NCBI RefSeq assembly: GCF_011742925.1
Contig: NZ_WAEL01000001.1
Coordinates: forward strand, 1,178,001-1,242,000
Length of the DNA stretch: 64,000 nt
From: Fibrivirga algicola
GTDB lineage: Bacteria > Bacteroidota > Bacteroidia > Cytophagales > Spirosomataceae
Direction of reading: 5' to 3'
Positions 26,847 to 36,283 of this stretch are shown in pieces. Positions within the stretch are counted from its first letter, which is position 1. The number at the start of each line of letters is the position of its first letter. A model generated the notes under the pieces. That model saw only the letters and a program-made list of their open reading frames with translations. It had not been told where the DNA came from and ran no database searches. The position numbers were made by a program, and so were the translations under genes.

Positions 26847-27671
26847 CGTATTGGGTTGTTTAACGTGGAAGTACTAGTTGATTGCACTACATGATGTTGT
26901 CTATGTCAGCGATTGACGTAACAAAGGTGGTTGGCGGATGTAACATGGTGAATGACGGATCAAGTCAACCGGTAAAACGCCTGGCTGAAGCGATGAATAA
27001 GCGAGGCGAATTGAAATCCCTCGCTCGCCTGCGTGTTGAGTACAATCGGGTGAAGCCTAGCTGCACTGTGGCAGCTTGATACAACACTATAGTCAGGTGG
27101 TTCAAATCCGTTTAGCAACGAGTCGCAGTCACGGTATAGGAGTTTTGGCGAGCGATCGCATCAGTAGCGACTCTGAATGAGTGAAGCCGCGTCAGACTAG
27201 TCTGACGCGGCTTTGTAAGATTAAACTAGTTCAGGACAGACGCAGGCACATACGTCACATACCATCTCCAGTGTGGTTTATTTTAACTACGGTTGAGTTG
27301 GTATGTGGACTTTAAGGTGCTGCAAGGGCAGTTTGAATGCGTCAATTTAGCCAGGCTGGCCGGGCCTATCTACTTCATGTACAAGTAGGCGCTACTATCT
27401 ACTTACTGAAGCTGGGTAAGCGTGTACGATCCAGAAAAGAGCGCACTTCCGATAGAGGCGTTATCGTCAGACAGGCTACAGCTAGTTGTCTTTTGGGCTA
27501 TTTAGTTGTAACGGGAAACCTGCCAACTCACCGATCGATTTCGTTTATGGTATCGACAAATGGATGGTTGACCTGATCGTGTCAGCCCAAAGCTGGCTCG
27601 CATGGTGACAGATGCGGCCAGCACAAACAAAGCCTGTCTGTTTGCTAGTTCGTTTGTTTTGGTTCGTAGTG
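26847..27671. other. gene-poor intergenic region
   Basis: No reading frame here has convincing protein features. The only clear structure is the 30-bp perfect palindrome at 27184-27213. The right end holds the 3' flank of the minus-strand gene that stops at 27672. Confidence 0.5.
27184..27213. terminator. 30-bp perfect palindrome
   Basis: AAGCCGCGTCAGACTAGTCTGACGCGGCTT is a perfect palindrome, given here as one arm AAGCCGCGTCAGACT plus its exact complement. It can form a strong cruciform or hairpin with a nearly absent loop, followed on the plus strand by TTGT. It lies in a gene-free stretch and no gene ends next to it. Confidence 0.6.
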
Positions 27672-28727
27672 TCACGAATCAGCAGGCTGGCTTTGCCGGT
27701 ATAACGCCAATGCTTCAAGACAAAACCCCGTAGTTAATTCCTCGGATCCCCAGCCCTGTAACAGTTTGGGACCACCGTAGTAAAACAGCCAGCGGGGCCA
27801 TTCGCCTGTATCCCGCTGCTTGCTTTGGAGAAAAGAAACGGCCGGGACCAGCAAAGGAAGATCAACGCCAAAATTGAGCAGCGTTGTAATAGTGAATGCT
27901 GTGTCTAATACAGAATGGCCAACTTGTCCATTGGCTTGCACGCCTTTCAAGATACGCTCGACAATGGGGCTGATAACGGGAGCCAGCTTGGTCACGCCCC
28001 GTTTATAAGCGCGCGACAACAGATAGTAAACGGTATATGGGTTGCGGTACCACTTGTCGCAATTCCCTTCGCGGCCTTCTTCAATCATCTGAATCAAGGC
28101 GGTAATGATGGGCTGCGTCTGCGCCGTATCGCCTAGGTAATACAGCACATTACTATTGATACCCAGATCAATATCGGCACGGGTACATTCATTGGCGCGC
28201 CAAAATAAAAAGCTGGCAATTGGCTGCCGTAGCTCCCTGATGGCGACTCGTCGGTACGTTGGGTGGGTGGGCCAGCGGGCGTGCAGAACAAACCAGGTGT
28301 AGAACAGACCCTGTCGATTCCGATTGTCCAGCAATAGGGGGGCGCTACGTTCAATCAGGTGAGACAGGTGCCGGTCGGCCAGTAGGGCAGAGGCATAGGC
28401 CAGGCTATCGGCATCGTAGGGCACGATGCGCTGCCAGGGGTGCCGTTCAGAAAAGACGGGCCATACACCACCCTCATGCATCTGGCTGATCACATAGTCC
28501 GATGCGCGGGTTACCATATCATCTACCAGGGGCTGCTTGGCCAGGGGCAACAAGCAAGAGGCTACCACCATGGTGGCAAAGACAGTGCTATCGGTGATGC
28601 ACCATCCCAGCATTGGCTCGTCGGCGGCGATGTAGCAGCAAAATTCGCCGCTTGGGTACTGATGTTCTGCCAGATACGCTATCCCGCTCGCGATAGATGC
28701 ATCCAGCTTACTTAGTTGATTCCTCAT
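27672..28727 (-). CDS. terpene-cyclase-like alpha/alpha-toroid protein (copy 2)
   Basis: The 351-residue protein resembles squalene-hopene-cyclase/prenyltransferase toroids. It has an N-terminal repeat ASGIAYLAEHQYPSGEFCCY, a DADSLA motif at residues 105-110 that resembles the DxDD acid motif of class II terpene cyclases with the last Asp replaced by Ser, and a QW-like block SKQRDTGEWPRWLFYYGGP. It is paralogous to the adjacent gene at 28735, which ends 7 bp upstream. There is no signal peptide. It is part of a run with an ABC polysaccharide exporter. Enzymatic activity is not established; it may be a toroid protein with another role. Confidence 0.68.
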   Translation of the reverse strand: MRNQLSKLDASIASGIAYLAEHQYPSGEFCCYIAADEPMLGWCITDSTVFATMVVASCLLPLAKQPLVDDMVTRASDYVISQMHEGGVWPVFSERHPWQRIVPYDADSLAYASALLADRHLSHLIERSAPLLLDNRNRQGLFYTWFVLHARWPTHPTYRRVAIRELRQPIASFLFWRANECTRADIDLGINSNVLYYLGDTAQTQPIITALIQMIEEGREGNCDKWYRNPYTVYYLLSRAYKRGVTKLAPVISPIVERILKGVQANGQVGHSVLDTAFTITTLLNFGVDLPLLVPAVSFLQSKQRDTGEWPRWLFYYGGPKLLQGWGSEELTTGFCLEALALYRQSQPADS

Positions 28728-28734
28728 GGCAGCA

Positions 28735-29826
28735 TTAGGCGATACCTATTCTTTCTTCTTCCCACCGCTGGTAGGCTGTAAGGGCTTCCAGACAAAAGCC
28801 GGTCGTTAATTCCTCAGACCCCCAACCCGTAGAACTGGCAGGGCCCGCATAAAAGTAAAGTGCCCGGGGCCATTCTCCGTAGTGCTGCTGGCCAGCCAGC
28901 AGCACACTGGCCGTTGCCCGAATTAGCTCCGCCCTGCCTCCCCAGGCAATCAGGGCGCTTAAGGCCTGAGCGGTCTCCAGCAAACTAGCGCCAAAACGGC
29001 CGCCGGGTTGTTGGTAGCTCATCAGGCGTTCCAGCACCAGCGAACGGACTCCTTCCAGCGGCGCGACATCAGGGCGATAGCTGCTCCCCAGTGCGTAATA
29101 AAGCGTGATGGGCGTTCGGTAGCGGAAGTCACCGTCAGTTTCCTGGTGATTTATAAGAAGCGCGACTAGATAATCCAGGATGTGCTGCGAGGCCCCGTCA
29201 ACGGACAGGTAACGCAGCACATTGGCATTGGCCACCCCGCCCCGATCATGTCGGCCGTAACCATGTTGCCGCCAGAAACGCCAACTGGCCAGCGGTGCTT
29301 TCAGGGCGCGCAGTCCAGTTCGCCAGTAAGGACGCTGCTGCATCAGACGGGGCCGTAGCACAAACCAGCTACCTACACCTGCTCCGCCCCGTTGATTGGC
29401 CAGCAACAAGGTTCGCGCACTGTTACGGGGATACACAACGCCGCGTGCGTCCAGAAACGTACCCACGCAGGCAGTACTGTCAGCATCTGGAGGTATAAGC
29501 TGAAACAAAGGGTTGCGCAGGGCAAAAAAATTGACTAGCCCGCCGCGCATCATCTGGTACTCGAAAAAGGAGACCATGCGAGTCAGGATGACGGTGGCTG
29601 TCGGATGGTCAGCCAGGGTCAGGAGCGCATTGCCAATGGCGGCCGTGGGTAACACCGTATGATCAGGTACACACGAACCCCGCATCGGTTTATCGGCAGC
29701 AAAGTAGCAGCAAAATTCACCGTTGGGATACTGGTGATTCTGTAGGTACGTCAGTCCCCGCTCAAGGGCCTGCCTGATCTGTTCGGGGGTAGGCCCGCCA
29801 GAATCGGTTAGCGGGCGGAGGTCCAT
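28735..29826 (-). CDS. terpene-cyclase-like alpha/alpha-toroid protein (copy 1)
   Basis: The 363-residue paralogue of the next gene has the same layout: ERGLTYLQNHQYPNGEFCCY near residue 22, DADSTA at 114-119 in place of a DxDDTA motif, and the C-terminal GQQHYGEWPRALYFYAGP with GWGSEELTTGFCLEALTAYQ. Its start overlaps the end of the ABC ATPase gene by 19 bp, so the cluster is probably one transcript. The middle Asp of DxDD, the general acid of class II cyclases, is kept while the last Asp is Ser. The function is therefore open. Confidence 0.68.
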   Translation of the reverse strand: MDLRPLTDSGGPTPEQIRQALERGLTYLQNHQYPNGEFCCYFAADKPMRGSCVPDHTVLPTAAIGNALLTLADHPTATVILTRMVSFFEYQMMRGGLVNFFALRNPLFQLIPPDADSTACVGTFLDARGVVYPRNSARTLLLANQRGGAGVGSWFVLRPRLMQQRPYWRTGLRALKAPLASWRFWRQHGYGRHDRGGVANANVLRYLSVDGASQHILDYLVALLINHQETDGDFRYRTPITLYYALGSSYRPDVAPLEGVRSLVLERLMSYQQPGGRFGASLLETAQALSALIAWGGRAELIRATASVLLAGQQHYGEWPRALYFYAGPASSTGWGSEELTTGFCLEALTAYQRWEEERIGIA

Positions 29827-31064
29827 TCTACATCGAGCGTAATGAGTTGCTGCACCGTCGCCTGCATATTCTTCATCGTGCTGATTTGGTCTTCTTCCAC
29901 CAACAGCCGCCCCGGCGCATCTTCCCAGCCCAGGTGAGCCAGTACCTGTATAGAACCGATCTCAAAAACAGCGGCTTTCAACTGGTAGCCGCCTGCCATA
30001 AGCGGCAGACGCGGCAACCGGCAAGTTAGCTCATTTCGACCTGCTGTTAGGGTGAGCGGAACTTCATTGATGGCGCTGGTTATGCACGTGGCCCCGTCAT
30101 TGGTCCAGATGAAAAAAGACCAGCCCACGTTATCAACTGAGGTAAGCGATTCGCAGGTAAGCCTTACGCACACGTCACTGCCTGATTTGACCGGTGTGCC
30201 CTGCGTCGTTTCCATCGTTAGTCCATCAATGGCCACTGGCCGGTCAGAGCTCAGCCGCGTTGGAGACCGTTCTTCCTGACTGATTGCTGGCTGATGCTGC
30301 CGGGCGAAATAGCGGTCCAGTGTTTCGGTCGCTGTTCCGGCAAAAAGTACGCGGCCTTTTTCCAGCAGCAGCCCCCGCCCGCAAACGGCCTGAATATGGT
30401 ATGGCGCGTGCGAGACCAAAATGATCGATCCGCCCCCAGCCAGGTATTGCTGCATGTGCCGGATGCATTTACGCTGAAAATCCAGGTCGCCTACCGCCAT
30501 CACTTCGTCGACCAGCAGTAAATCGGGGTTCAGGTGAGCCGCCACAGCGTAGGCCAGCCGGGCGGTCATGCCTGAACTGTAAAACTGCACTGGCATGTGA
30601 ATAGCTTCTCCCAGCCCGGTAAAGTCAATAATCTGATCGACCAGAGGAGTAACCTGCCGCCGGGACATCCCCAGCAGGGCCGCCCGGACAAATATGTTTT
30701 CGCGCCCTGACAGCACAGGGTCGAGCCCAACGCCCAACTCGATCAGAGCGCCTACCCGCCCCTGAATACGGACCCGCCCCACGTCGGGCTTAATCAACCC
30801 ATTCAGGACTTTAAGCAAGGTACTTTTGCCCGCGCCGTTGTCGCCAACTATGGCCAGTGCCTCACCCCGGTTCAGTGAGAAGGAGATATCCTGCAATCCC
30901 CAGAATTCGGTTTTTCGCAGGTCGTTGCCGCTTCGTGAATGACGTAAACCAAACGGGTTCAAATCGCGGGCAATGTCTTTAACGCCATACCAAAGCGACC
31001 GGCGAAACGAGGTGCTGAATTTTTTGGCGAGTTGATCAACTGAAAGAATAGGTGCTGTCTGCAT
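29808..31064 (-). CDS. polysaccharide ABC transporter ATP-binding protein, Wzt type
   Basis: From ATG 31064 the protein has 418 residues; an upstream TTG is less likely. The nucleotide-binding domain has Walker A GDNGAGKS at 74-81, the Wzt-type signature YSSGMTARLAYAVA and Walker B LLLVDEVMAVGD. Residues from about 260 form an extra C-terminal beta domain (VAIDGLTMETTQGTPVKSGS, LTLTAGRNELTCRLPRLPLM) as in Wzt proteins that read the glycan terminus. It pairs with the permease at 31261 to export lipid-linked polysaccharide. Confidence 0.93.
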   Translation of the reverse strand: MQTAPILSVDQLAKKFSTSFRRSLWYGVKDIARDLNPFGLRHSRSGNDLRKTEFWGLQDISFSLNRGEALAIVGDNGAGKSTLLKVLNGLIKPDVGRVRIQGRVGALIELGVGLDPVLSGRENIFVRAALLGMSRRQVTPLVDQIIDFTGLGEAIHMPVQFYSSGMTARLAYAVAAHLNPDLLLVDEVMAVGDLDFQRKCIRHMQQYLAGGGSIILVSHAPYHIQAVCGRGLLLEKGRVLFAGTATETLDRYFARQHQPAISQEERSPTRLSSDRPVAIDGLTMETTQGTPVKSGSDVCVRLTCESLTSVDNVGWSFFIWTNDGATCITSAINEVPLTLTAGRNELTCRLPRLPLMAGGYQLKAAVFEIGSIQVLAHLGWEDAPGRLLVEEDQISTMKNMQATVQQLITLDVEWTSAR

Positions 31065-31260
31065 GCAGAATAGGCGAAACAACGGATTGACGTTGATTTA
31101 GAGTAAGCGAAGACTTCCCACTGAGGGAGTAAGAGACAAAACGAGTCGTAGCCTCTTAAGGTAGTCTTGAACAAAATTAACTTAGCCAGCCAGTGACTGA
31201 TGTGGCCACTAAAGCCATAGGTTGCTGTTGGTGCTTCATCACGCAATGAACTGGTTACGT

Positions 31261-32121
31261 TTATAAACGAACGATCAGGTGGGGTCGGGCTAGCCGGTAA
31301 AGCAGCCAGCTCAGCAGCAGTAGCAGACAGGCTCCAGCGCTGACCAGGGTAAAGCCCGGCGCCGGTGCCAGTGCTCCCGTCAGTAACCAGTTGCGGGTAG
31401 TGGTCAGCAAGGGCGTAACTGGGTTCCAGACGATCAGCCAGGCAACCGAGGCGGGTGGTTCATACACAACAGGAGTAATCAGAAACCAAAGATTAAGTAC
31501 CACGGGCAACGCACTGGCAATGTCGGCGTACAGAAGCCCGGCAGGAGCCAGGAGACAGCCCAGGCCCAGGCCAAACACGATCAGCAGCCCCAGGCCCAGA
31601 GGCAGCAGCAACAGGGTGGGGTGGAGGGATATTTGAAAAAAGGCCAGCACGATTCCCAGCAGCACCAGCCGAATCAGGGTGTTAAAGACAACCGTACCCA
31701 ATCCTGCTACCACAAAGGCCTCGTGGGGCACACGCACCTTGGCAATGGTGGGGCGGGCCTGTTGTAACTGTTGCAGCGGGCAGCTCAGCGCCTCAACAAA
31801 ACTCTGCCAGAAGAACAGGCCGCTTAAGACATAGACGGGATAAGGAATGGTTGAGTTTACGCCCTCGAAGATCCGCGATTTTCCTAAATAGATCCAGACC
31901 AGACCTGTCACCACCGGGGGGAGCAGCATCCAAACGTACCCCAGCAAATTCTGCCGCATCTGCACCGTGAGCTGGCGAATAAATAGTTGCCAGCCTACGT
32001 GATACACTATCCGCCCATCCGCGCGAATGTCGCGCAGAAACCGCCTGGGAGTTTGCAGAGGCGAGTGCGCCGAATAAATAATCTCGGGGCCGATGGATGG
32101 TTGTTCGTTATTTCGTTGCAT
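31261..32121 (-). CDS. polysaccharide ABC transporter permease, Wzm type
   Basis: The 286-residue ABC-2 permease has a cytoplasmic N terminus, then six or so membrane helices beginning at LLGYVWMLLPPVVTGLVWIY, with typical FFWQSFVEAL and LNLWFLITPVVY. It forms the channel for the ATPase encoded 196 bp downstream. Its start codon is only 24 bp from that of the divergent UbiA gene, so the two promoters must lie in each other's 5' coding regions or be very compact. Confidence 0.9.
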   Translation of the reverse strand: MQRNNEQPSIGPEIIYSAHSPLQTPRRFLRDIRADGRIVYHVGWQLFIRQLTVQMRQNLLGYVWMLLPPVVTGLVWIYLGKSRIFEGVNSTIPYPVYVLSGLFFWQSFVEALSCPLQQLQQARPTIAKVRVPHEAFVVAGLGTVVFNTLIRLVLLGIVLAFFQISLHPTLLLLPLGLGLLIVFGLGLGCLLAPAGLLYADIASALPVVLNLWFLITPVVYEPPASVAWLIVWNPVTPLLTTTRNWLLTGALAPAPGFTLVSAGACLLLLLSWLLYRLARPHLIVRL

Positions 32122-32145
32122 TCCCTTATCAATTGGTTACTCATT

Positions 32146-33189
32146 ATGCTTTCTCCGTCTATTTCGCCGACGCTGCGCCGGTTTGTTGGCCAGGTGAAAA
32201 CGTTTGTTCGCGCCAGCGAGTGGTGGGGGCACAAATTCTCGCCGCTGCTGGCTACGGCCTATGCTACGGCCTGCCTGGGTGCCATCCCGCTCTGGCCACT
32301 GCTGCCTGCTTTACTGCTCCAGCTACTTAGCCTGACCGTGGGAGCCGTGTATGTTAGTTTGCTCAACGACTGGACTGACCGGGCGGTGGACCAGGCGGCC
32401 GGTAAGCCTAACCGGCTGGCTGGCCGTTCTCCGCAGTTCGTGGGCTTAACACTGGGTATTTGTTTGCTGATCGGCCTGGTGTTGTGCAGTTACTTCTGGA
32501 GACGCTCTCCCCCCGTCGGCCTGTGGTATGGAGCTGCCTGGGTTGTTTACTCGTTGTATTCGCTGCCACCCGCCCGGTTAAAGGAAAAAGCATTCTGGGG
32601 CGTACTGGCCGATGCGACCGGTGCCCACCTGTGTCCGCAGCTATTCACCGTAGGGTTGGTTGGGTCCTGGGCGGGTTATAGCCCACCGGTGCTATTCTGG
32701 TGGGCCGTTGGCGGTTGGTCGCTGGCATGCGGCATCCGCAACATCTTCTGGCATCAACTGAGCGACGAAGCAGCCGACCGGCGGTCGGGAATTCACACGT
32801 TTGTTACCCACGTGGGAGCCCGCTCTACCCGGCAGTTGGGCCAATGGGTTTTCTTTCCGATTGAAGTAGCTTGTTTGGGTGTCATACTGTCGATGTTGCA
32901 TTTGCCGCTGTTGTGGCTATCGCTGGGCGGTTACGGGGTACTGGAATGGTTGCGCTGGCGTTACTGGGGCCAGCGCCCGTTGGTATTGGTGCCTCATCAG
33001 CGCATCTTGCTAAATGAATATTACATTACCCTGTACCCCCTGGCTCTGCTGCTGACTCAATTGAGTCAGTATGCGCTGGCTGGAGCCGTACTGCTGCTTC
33101 ATCTTGTGCTATTTGGTGGTCATTTTGCGGCCTTATTTCGGAATATACGGGAGCTAAGCGGTTCCCTTTTACGCCCGCCAGCTTCCTGA
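32146..33189 (+). CDS. UbiA superfamily prenyltransferase
   Basis: I start at ATG 32146 (347 residues), because the longer frame would overlap the divergent permease gene. The protein has about eight to nine membrane helices. The first Asp-rich motif is NDWTDRAVD at residues 74-82 and the second is HQLSDEAADRRSG near residue 204; both bind magnesium and diphosphate in UbiA enzymes. The acceptor could be an aromatic ring, a sugar phosphate (as in decaprenyl-phosphate ribose synthesis) or a terpenoid precursor. The glycan cluster context favours a lipid-linked substrate (inference). Its last 164 bp overlap the convergent GT2 gene. Confidence 0.85.
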   Translation: MLSPSISPTLRRFVGQVKTFVRASEWWGHKFSPLLATAYATACLGAIPLWPLLPALLLQLLSLTVGAVYVSLLNDWTDRAVDQAAGKPNRLAGRSPQFVGLTLGICLLIGLVLCSYFWRRSPPVGLWYGAAWVVYSLYSLPPARLKEKAFWGVLADATGAHLCPQLFTVGLVGSWAGYSPPVLFWWAVGGWSLACGIRNIFWHQLSDEAADRRSGIHTFVTHVGARSTRQLGQWVFFPIEVACLGVILSMLHLPLLWLSLGGYGVLEWLRWRYWGQRPLVLVPHQRILLNEYYITLYPLALLLTQLSQYALAGAVLLLHLVLFGGHFAALFRNIRELSGSLLRPPAS

Positions 33190-34144
33190 CCAGACTAAGC
33201 CGGCGCCACCGCTTTTGCACATGCTCGTGGCCCCAGGTTAGTACAATCTGACTGACGGCCGTGGGCGATAAGCCAAAAGCGATGGCCAAATGGCGGCAAA
33301 CAGTGACTGAAGAAGCTACTGCTTGTCGCCAACTAAAATAGGCAAAGTGAAAATGGTGAATAGCCATCCGACGCCGAAATACGCGCCGCTCACGGGCGGT
33401 GAGCAAATGACTGAACCGCTGAACCAGTACCTGTTCGTCGTGAAAACCCACGTCGGGAATCACAAGTGTGTTGTCCCGGCAATCCCATATGTTATCGTCG
33501 CCAATGTGCTTAGTCCAGTAATGATGCGGCGAAAAAGCTGAATAGCAATCCTGCTTCATCACCATATCCAGCATCATGCACCAGTCGTCGGCAATGCGCA
33601 TCTGTGGGTTCCAGCCACTGGGAAACGACTGGCGGCGGATTATCAGCGAAGAAGAGGGCGACGGGCAGGTTTCCACAAACAGCCGTCGGTTCTGCTTTGG
33701 ATTGAGTAACCACCAGTTGGTATCCAGTTGGGTACAGTATCGTTTGCGGTGCTGGGCAAAATAAGACGTATAACCATCTTCACCTTTGCTGGTTACCCAG
33801 TTCATAAACACAAAGTCCAACTGGTGCTTGCACAGCATGGCTACCCCATCGGACAAAAAATCAGGGTGCCATTCGTCATCAGAATCGAGCGAAGTGATGA
33901 ATTCACCCCGGCAAAACTCAAGCCCCCGGTTGCGGGCAGCGGCCTGCCCCTGATTAGGCTGAGCGTAGTATTCAAGGCAGTCATAATTGGCCAGCATTGC
34001 CCGCAAGCCGTCGGTCGAGCCATCGTCGATGATGATAAGCTGCCAGTTTGTATAGCGCTGGGCCTGTACGCTACGAATGGCTTTTCCAATCAGGTGGCTC
34101 CGATTATAAGTAGGAATAATGATGGACACTAATGGTTCATTCAT
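33026..34144 (-). CDS. glycosyltransferase family 2
   Basis: The 372-residue protein has a GT-A fold: VSIIIPTYNRSHLIGKAI at the N terminus, IIDDGSTDGLRAML, AAARNRGLEFCRGEFITSLD and DSDDEWHPDF with the metal-binding Asp residues. The C-terminal half resembles the sugar-transfer part of GT2 enzymes that modify surface polysaccharides. The last 54 codons overlap the convergent UbiA gene on the other strand and read as a low-complexity tail, so the true end may be shorter in function. The start overlaps the GT4 stop as ATGA, so the two are coupled. Confidence 0.88.
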   Translation of the reverse strand: MNEPLVSIIIPTYNRSHLIGKAIRSVQAQRYTNWQLIIIDDGSTDGLRAMLANYDCLEYYAQPNQGQAAARNRGLEFCRGEFITSLDSDDEWHPDFLSDGVAMLCKHQLDFVFMNWVTSKGEDGYTSYFAQHRKRYCTQLDTNWWLLNPKQNRRLFVETCPSPSSSLIIRRQSFPSGWNPQMRIADDWCMMLDMVMKQDCYSAFSPHHYWTKHIGDDNIWDCRDNTLVIPDVGFHDEQVLVQRFSHLLTARERRVFRRRMAIHHFHFAYFSWRQAVASSVTVCRHLAIAFGLSPTAVSQIVLTWGHEHVQKRWRRLSLVRKLAGVKGNRLAPVYSEIRPQNDHQIAQDEAAVRLQPAHTDSIESAAEPGGTG

Positions 34145-35343
34145 ACACTAACAGAGTTGTCGGTTATGGCGCACTGAGCCAAGTCAAACAGTTGAGTACT
34201 AAAGCGGGCGGCGGCATCGGCAGGAACGGTGGCGCGTACGTGCCGGGCAGCCGTCTGTCCAATCTGAGCCCATTCGTCTTGCCGCTCCCAGGCCCGCTCC
34301 AGCGCCTGATCAATGGCATCGGCCGTGGTGCCAGCCGCCAGGAAACCCGTCACGTTATCCACCAGAAGTTCGGCAACGCCCCCCGCGTCGGTAGCAATCG
34401 CCGGCCGCCCGCAAAGCATGGCTTCAATCAGTGCAAGAGGCAGCCCCTCGCTTCGTGAAGGTAGAATCAGTGCCTGGTGGGTTTGCCAGATGGTTACCGG
34501 GTCGGCTGCGTAGCCAGCTAGCTCCACCCGATCCTCCAGATGCAAAAGCTGTACCAACTCCAGGATTCCTTGCTGGTGTGGGCCTGCTCCGTAAAGCGTA
34601 AGCTGAATAGGTCGACTGCGCCACTTAGGGCGAGCCAGCACCGTCAACAGCAGGTCCTGCCCTTTGTCGAATAAATCAAGTCGGGCCACACAGGCAAGTC
34701 GGATGGGTCGCCAGGAGACTGGCAGCGGTAGTTCGGGGGAGTTGAAGGCCTCGAGTAACCGGGTATTTACCGGATTCCAGACCACCACCGCCTTAGGAAG
34801 CGCCCGGCCTATTTGCTGCTGGGTCAGTTCCAGGTTGTGGCGGGACACAAAAAAGCACATTTGCGCCGCTTGATAAACCGCCTGAATACGCGACCGTTCC
34901 CAGTCATAGGGAAACAAAAAATGAACCGCTTTCTGAGCTACCAGGGCGTATGGATAACCACCCCGACGGCAGACATCGGCAAAGCCAACGCCATCGAAAT
35001 TGTTGCCCTGAGCCACCAGCGTCAGGGCAGGCCGAAACGACCTAAGCAGTTGCTTTAAGCGTTGTTGCCCGCGTTGCTGGGTGTGATGTTGCCACCGGAC
35101 AGGTAGCAGGCGGTTACCCAACCGCACTAGCAAGGGGGGAAGCTGGTGGAGGTCGGTCATGGTGCACCCCGCCGCCACTAGAGCCTGAATACGTGGATGG
35201 CGGTAATCAACGTTGGTTTTGGCCACATGAACCCGGTGATTCGCCTGCCGGAGCAGGATCGCTGCCTGCGCCCATAATTCCTCACTGCCGCCCCATGCTT
35301 CGGGGCATGAACTAACAATGAGGAAATCTAACTGAATGCTCAT
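34141..35343 (-). CDS. glycosyltransferase family 4 (GT-B)
   Basis: The 400-residue protein has the GT-B pattern: N-terminal SSCPEAWGGSEELWAQAAIL, middle ACVARLDLFDKGQDLLLTVL, and the C-terminal donor-binding region LPSRSEGLPLALIEAMLCGR followed by AIATDAGGVAELLVDNVTGF. It would add a sugar from a nucleotide donor to a polysaccharide or lipid-linked glycan in the cytoplasm. It is the first gene of the pair with GT2 (ATGA overlap). Confidence 0.9.
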   Translation of the reverse strand: MSIQLDFLIVSSCPEAWGGSEELWAQAAILLRQANHRVHVAKTNVDYRHPRIQALVAAGCTMTDLHQLPPLLVRLGNRLLPVRWQHHTQQRGQQRLKQLLRSFRPALTLVAQGNNFDGVGFADVCRRGGYPYALVAQKAVHFLFPYDWERSRIQAVYQAAQMCFFVSRHNLELTQQQIGRALPKAVVVWNPVNTRLLEAFNSPELPLPVSWRPIRLACVARLDLFDKGQDLLLTVLARPKWRSRPIQLTLYGAGPHQQGILELVQLLHLEDRVELAGYAADPVTIWQTHQALILPSRSEGLPLALIEAMLCGRPAIATDAGGVAELLVDNVTGFLAAGTTADAIDQALERAWERQDEWAQIGQTAARHVRATVPADAAARFSTQLFDLAQCAITDNSVSV

Positions 35344-36283
35344 GAATCTAATTGCACACCCAAGCGGTGCTCAGGCGCTAACTAAGGAATTACAGACGGC
35401 TTATGGGTTGCCGCCGGATCGCATGAGGTCTGGACCGGGAAGCTTGCCAATTGTGTCAATATAACAGTCAAAAGAGTAGAGAAGCCGTTTGGTTCAGGCG
35501 TAACTTAGCTTGTCAGGTCGTTATTTATTGGACGGCTGGTTACAGGTCATTGGCCTACGTGCATTCGCTCCTCCTACCTTCCCGGCCCGGCAAAAAGGTA
35601 GTCGAGGGCCACCCCTCTGTTTGGGTCTGCTCAGTGACTCATTCAGGCTAGCGGTAGCAGTAAGCAGCTAATTTTTGTGAATTATTGAGGGAGGGGACAC
35701 TGGCTGTCTGCTGTAGCTGGGGGCGTGAACTCCTAAGCATTTGTACTCTCTAGTAGTAGAGCAGAGTTTCAGGCTGGCGCCGACAAACTAGCCTGTTCTA
35801 ATCAATTGTGATTCAACTACGCGCGATTGTCCCAGAAGAACCCTTACCTGTATTGACAGGAATATCCGATTGGGCAATCAGGACCAGTAGATGGTTAACC
35901 GTTTAACCAGGTGTCGATTTACCTACGTACAGTCAGCCTGTGTCGGTGTTGTACCCAACGCGGTAGGGGAGTTGTAGTACAGGAAGTCACCCGGTCGCCT
36001 TCCCGTCAGATTAAGTTGACCCCGCTGCCAACTAACTTGGCGGATTAGCTGATATGACACAAGGCAAAACGATACTGCCTATACGTTTATAAAAAGATGA
36101 CACAAAAAAGCGATGAGTGTTACCCACGCTTCATGAATACATCGTTGCTAAGCGTTCATTCTCCGTTAGCGCAAATGAACTGAGGGTGACTCAGAAAAAT
36201 GAGGCCATAATTAGCTTGTTGAGAGTCTGTTACCTTTATTTGAGTACTCCAGTAAGCTTGACGAATCGATAAACCAATCAACA
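35344..36283. other. gene-free intergenic region
   Basis: I find no frame with convincing protein features and no long inverted repeat. It holds the 5' flank of the glycosyltransferase pair and of the NTF2-like gene. Confidence 0.45.

Noticed and set aside
26882-27576. Two short plus-strand frames in the gap after the small lipoprotein gene
   Set aside because: No domain, no signal peptide, and a composition like the surrounding non-coding DNA.
31987-32145. A longer N-terminal extension of the UbiA-type protein
   Set aside because: It would overlap the divergent permease gene and adds a polar basic stretch with no membrane helix; the ATG at 32146 fits the family better.
35451-35651. A 66-codon plus-strand frame in the gap before the NTF2-like gene
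   Set aside because: Low-complexity composition, no domain pattern and no coding signal around it.
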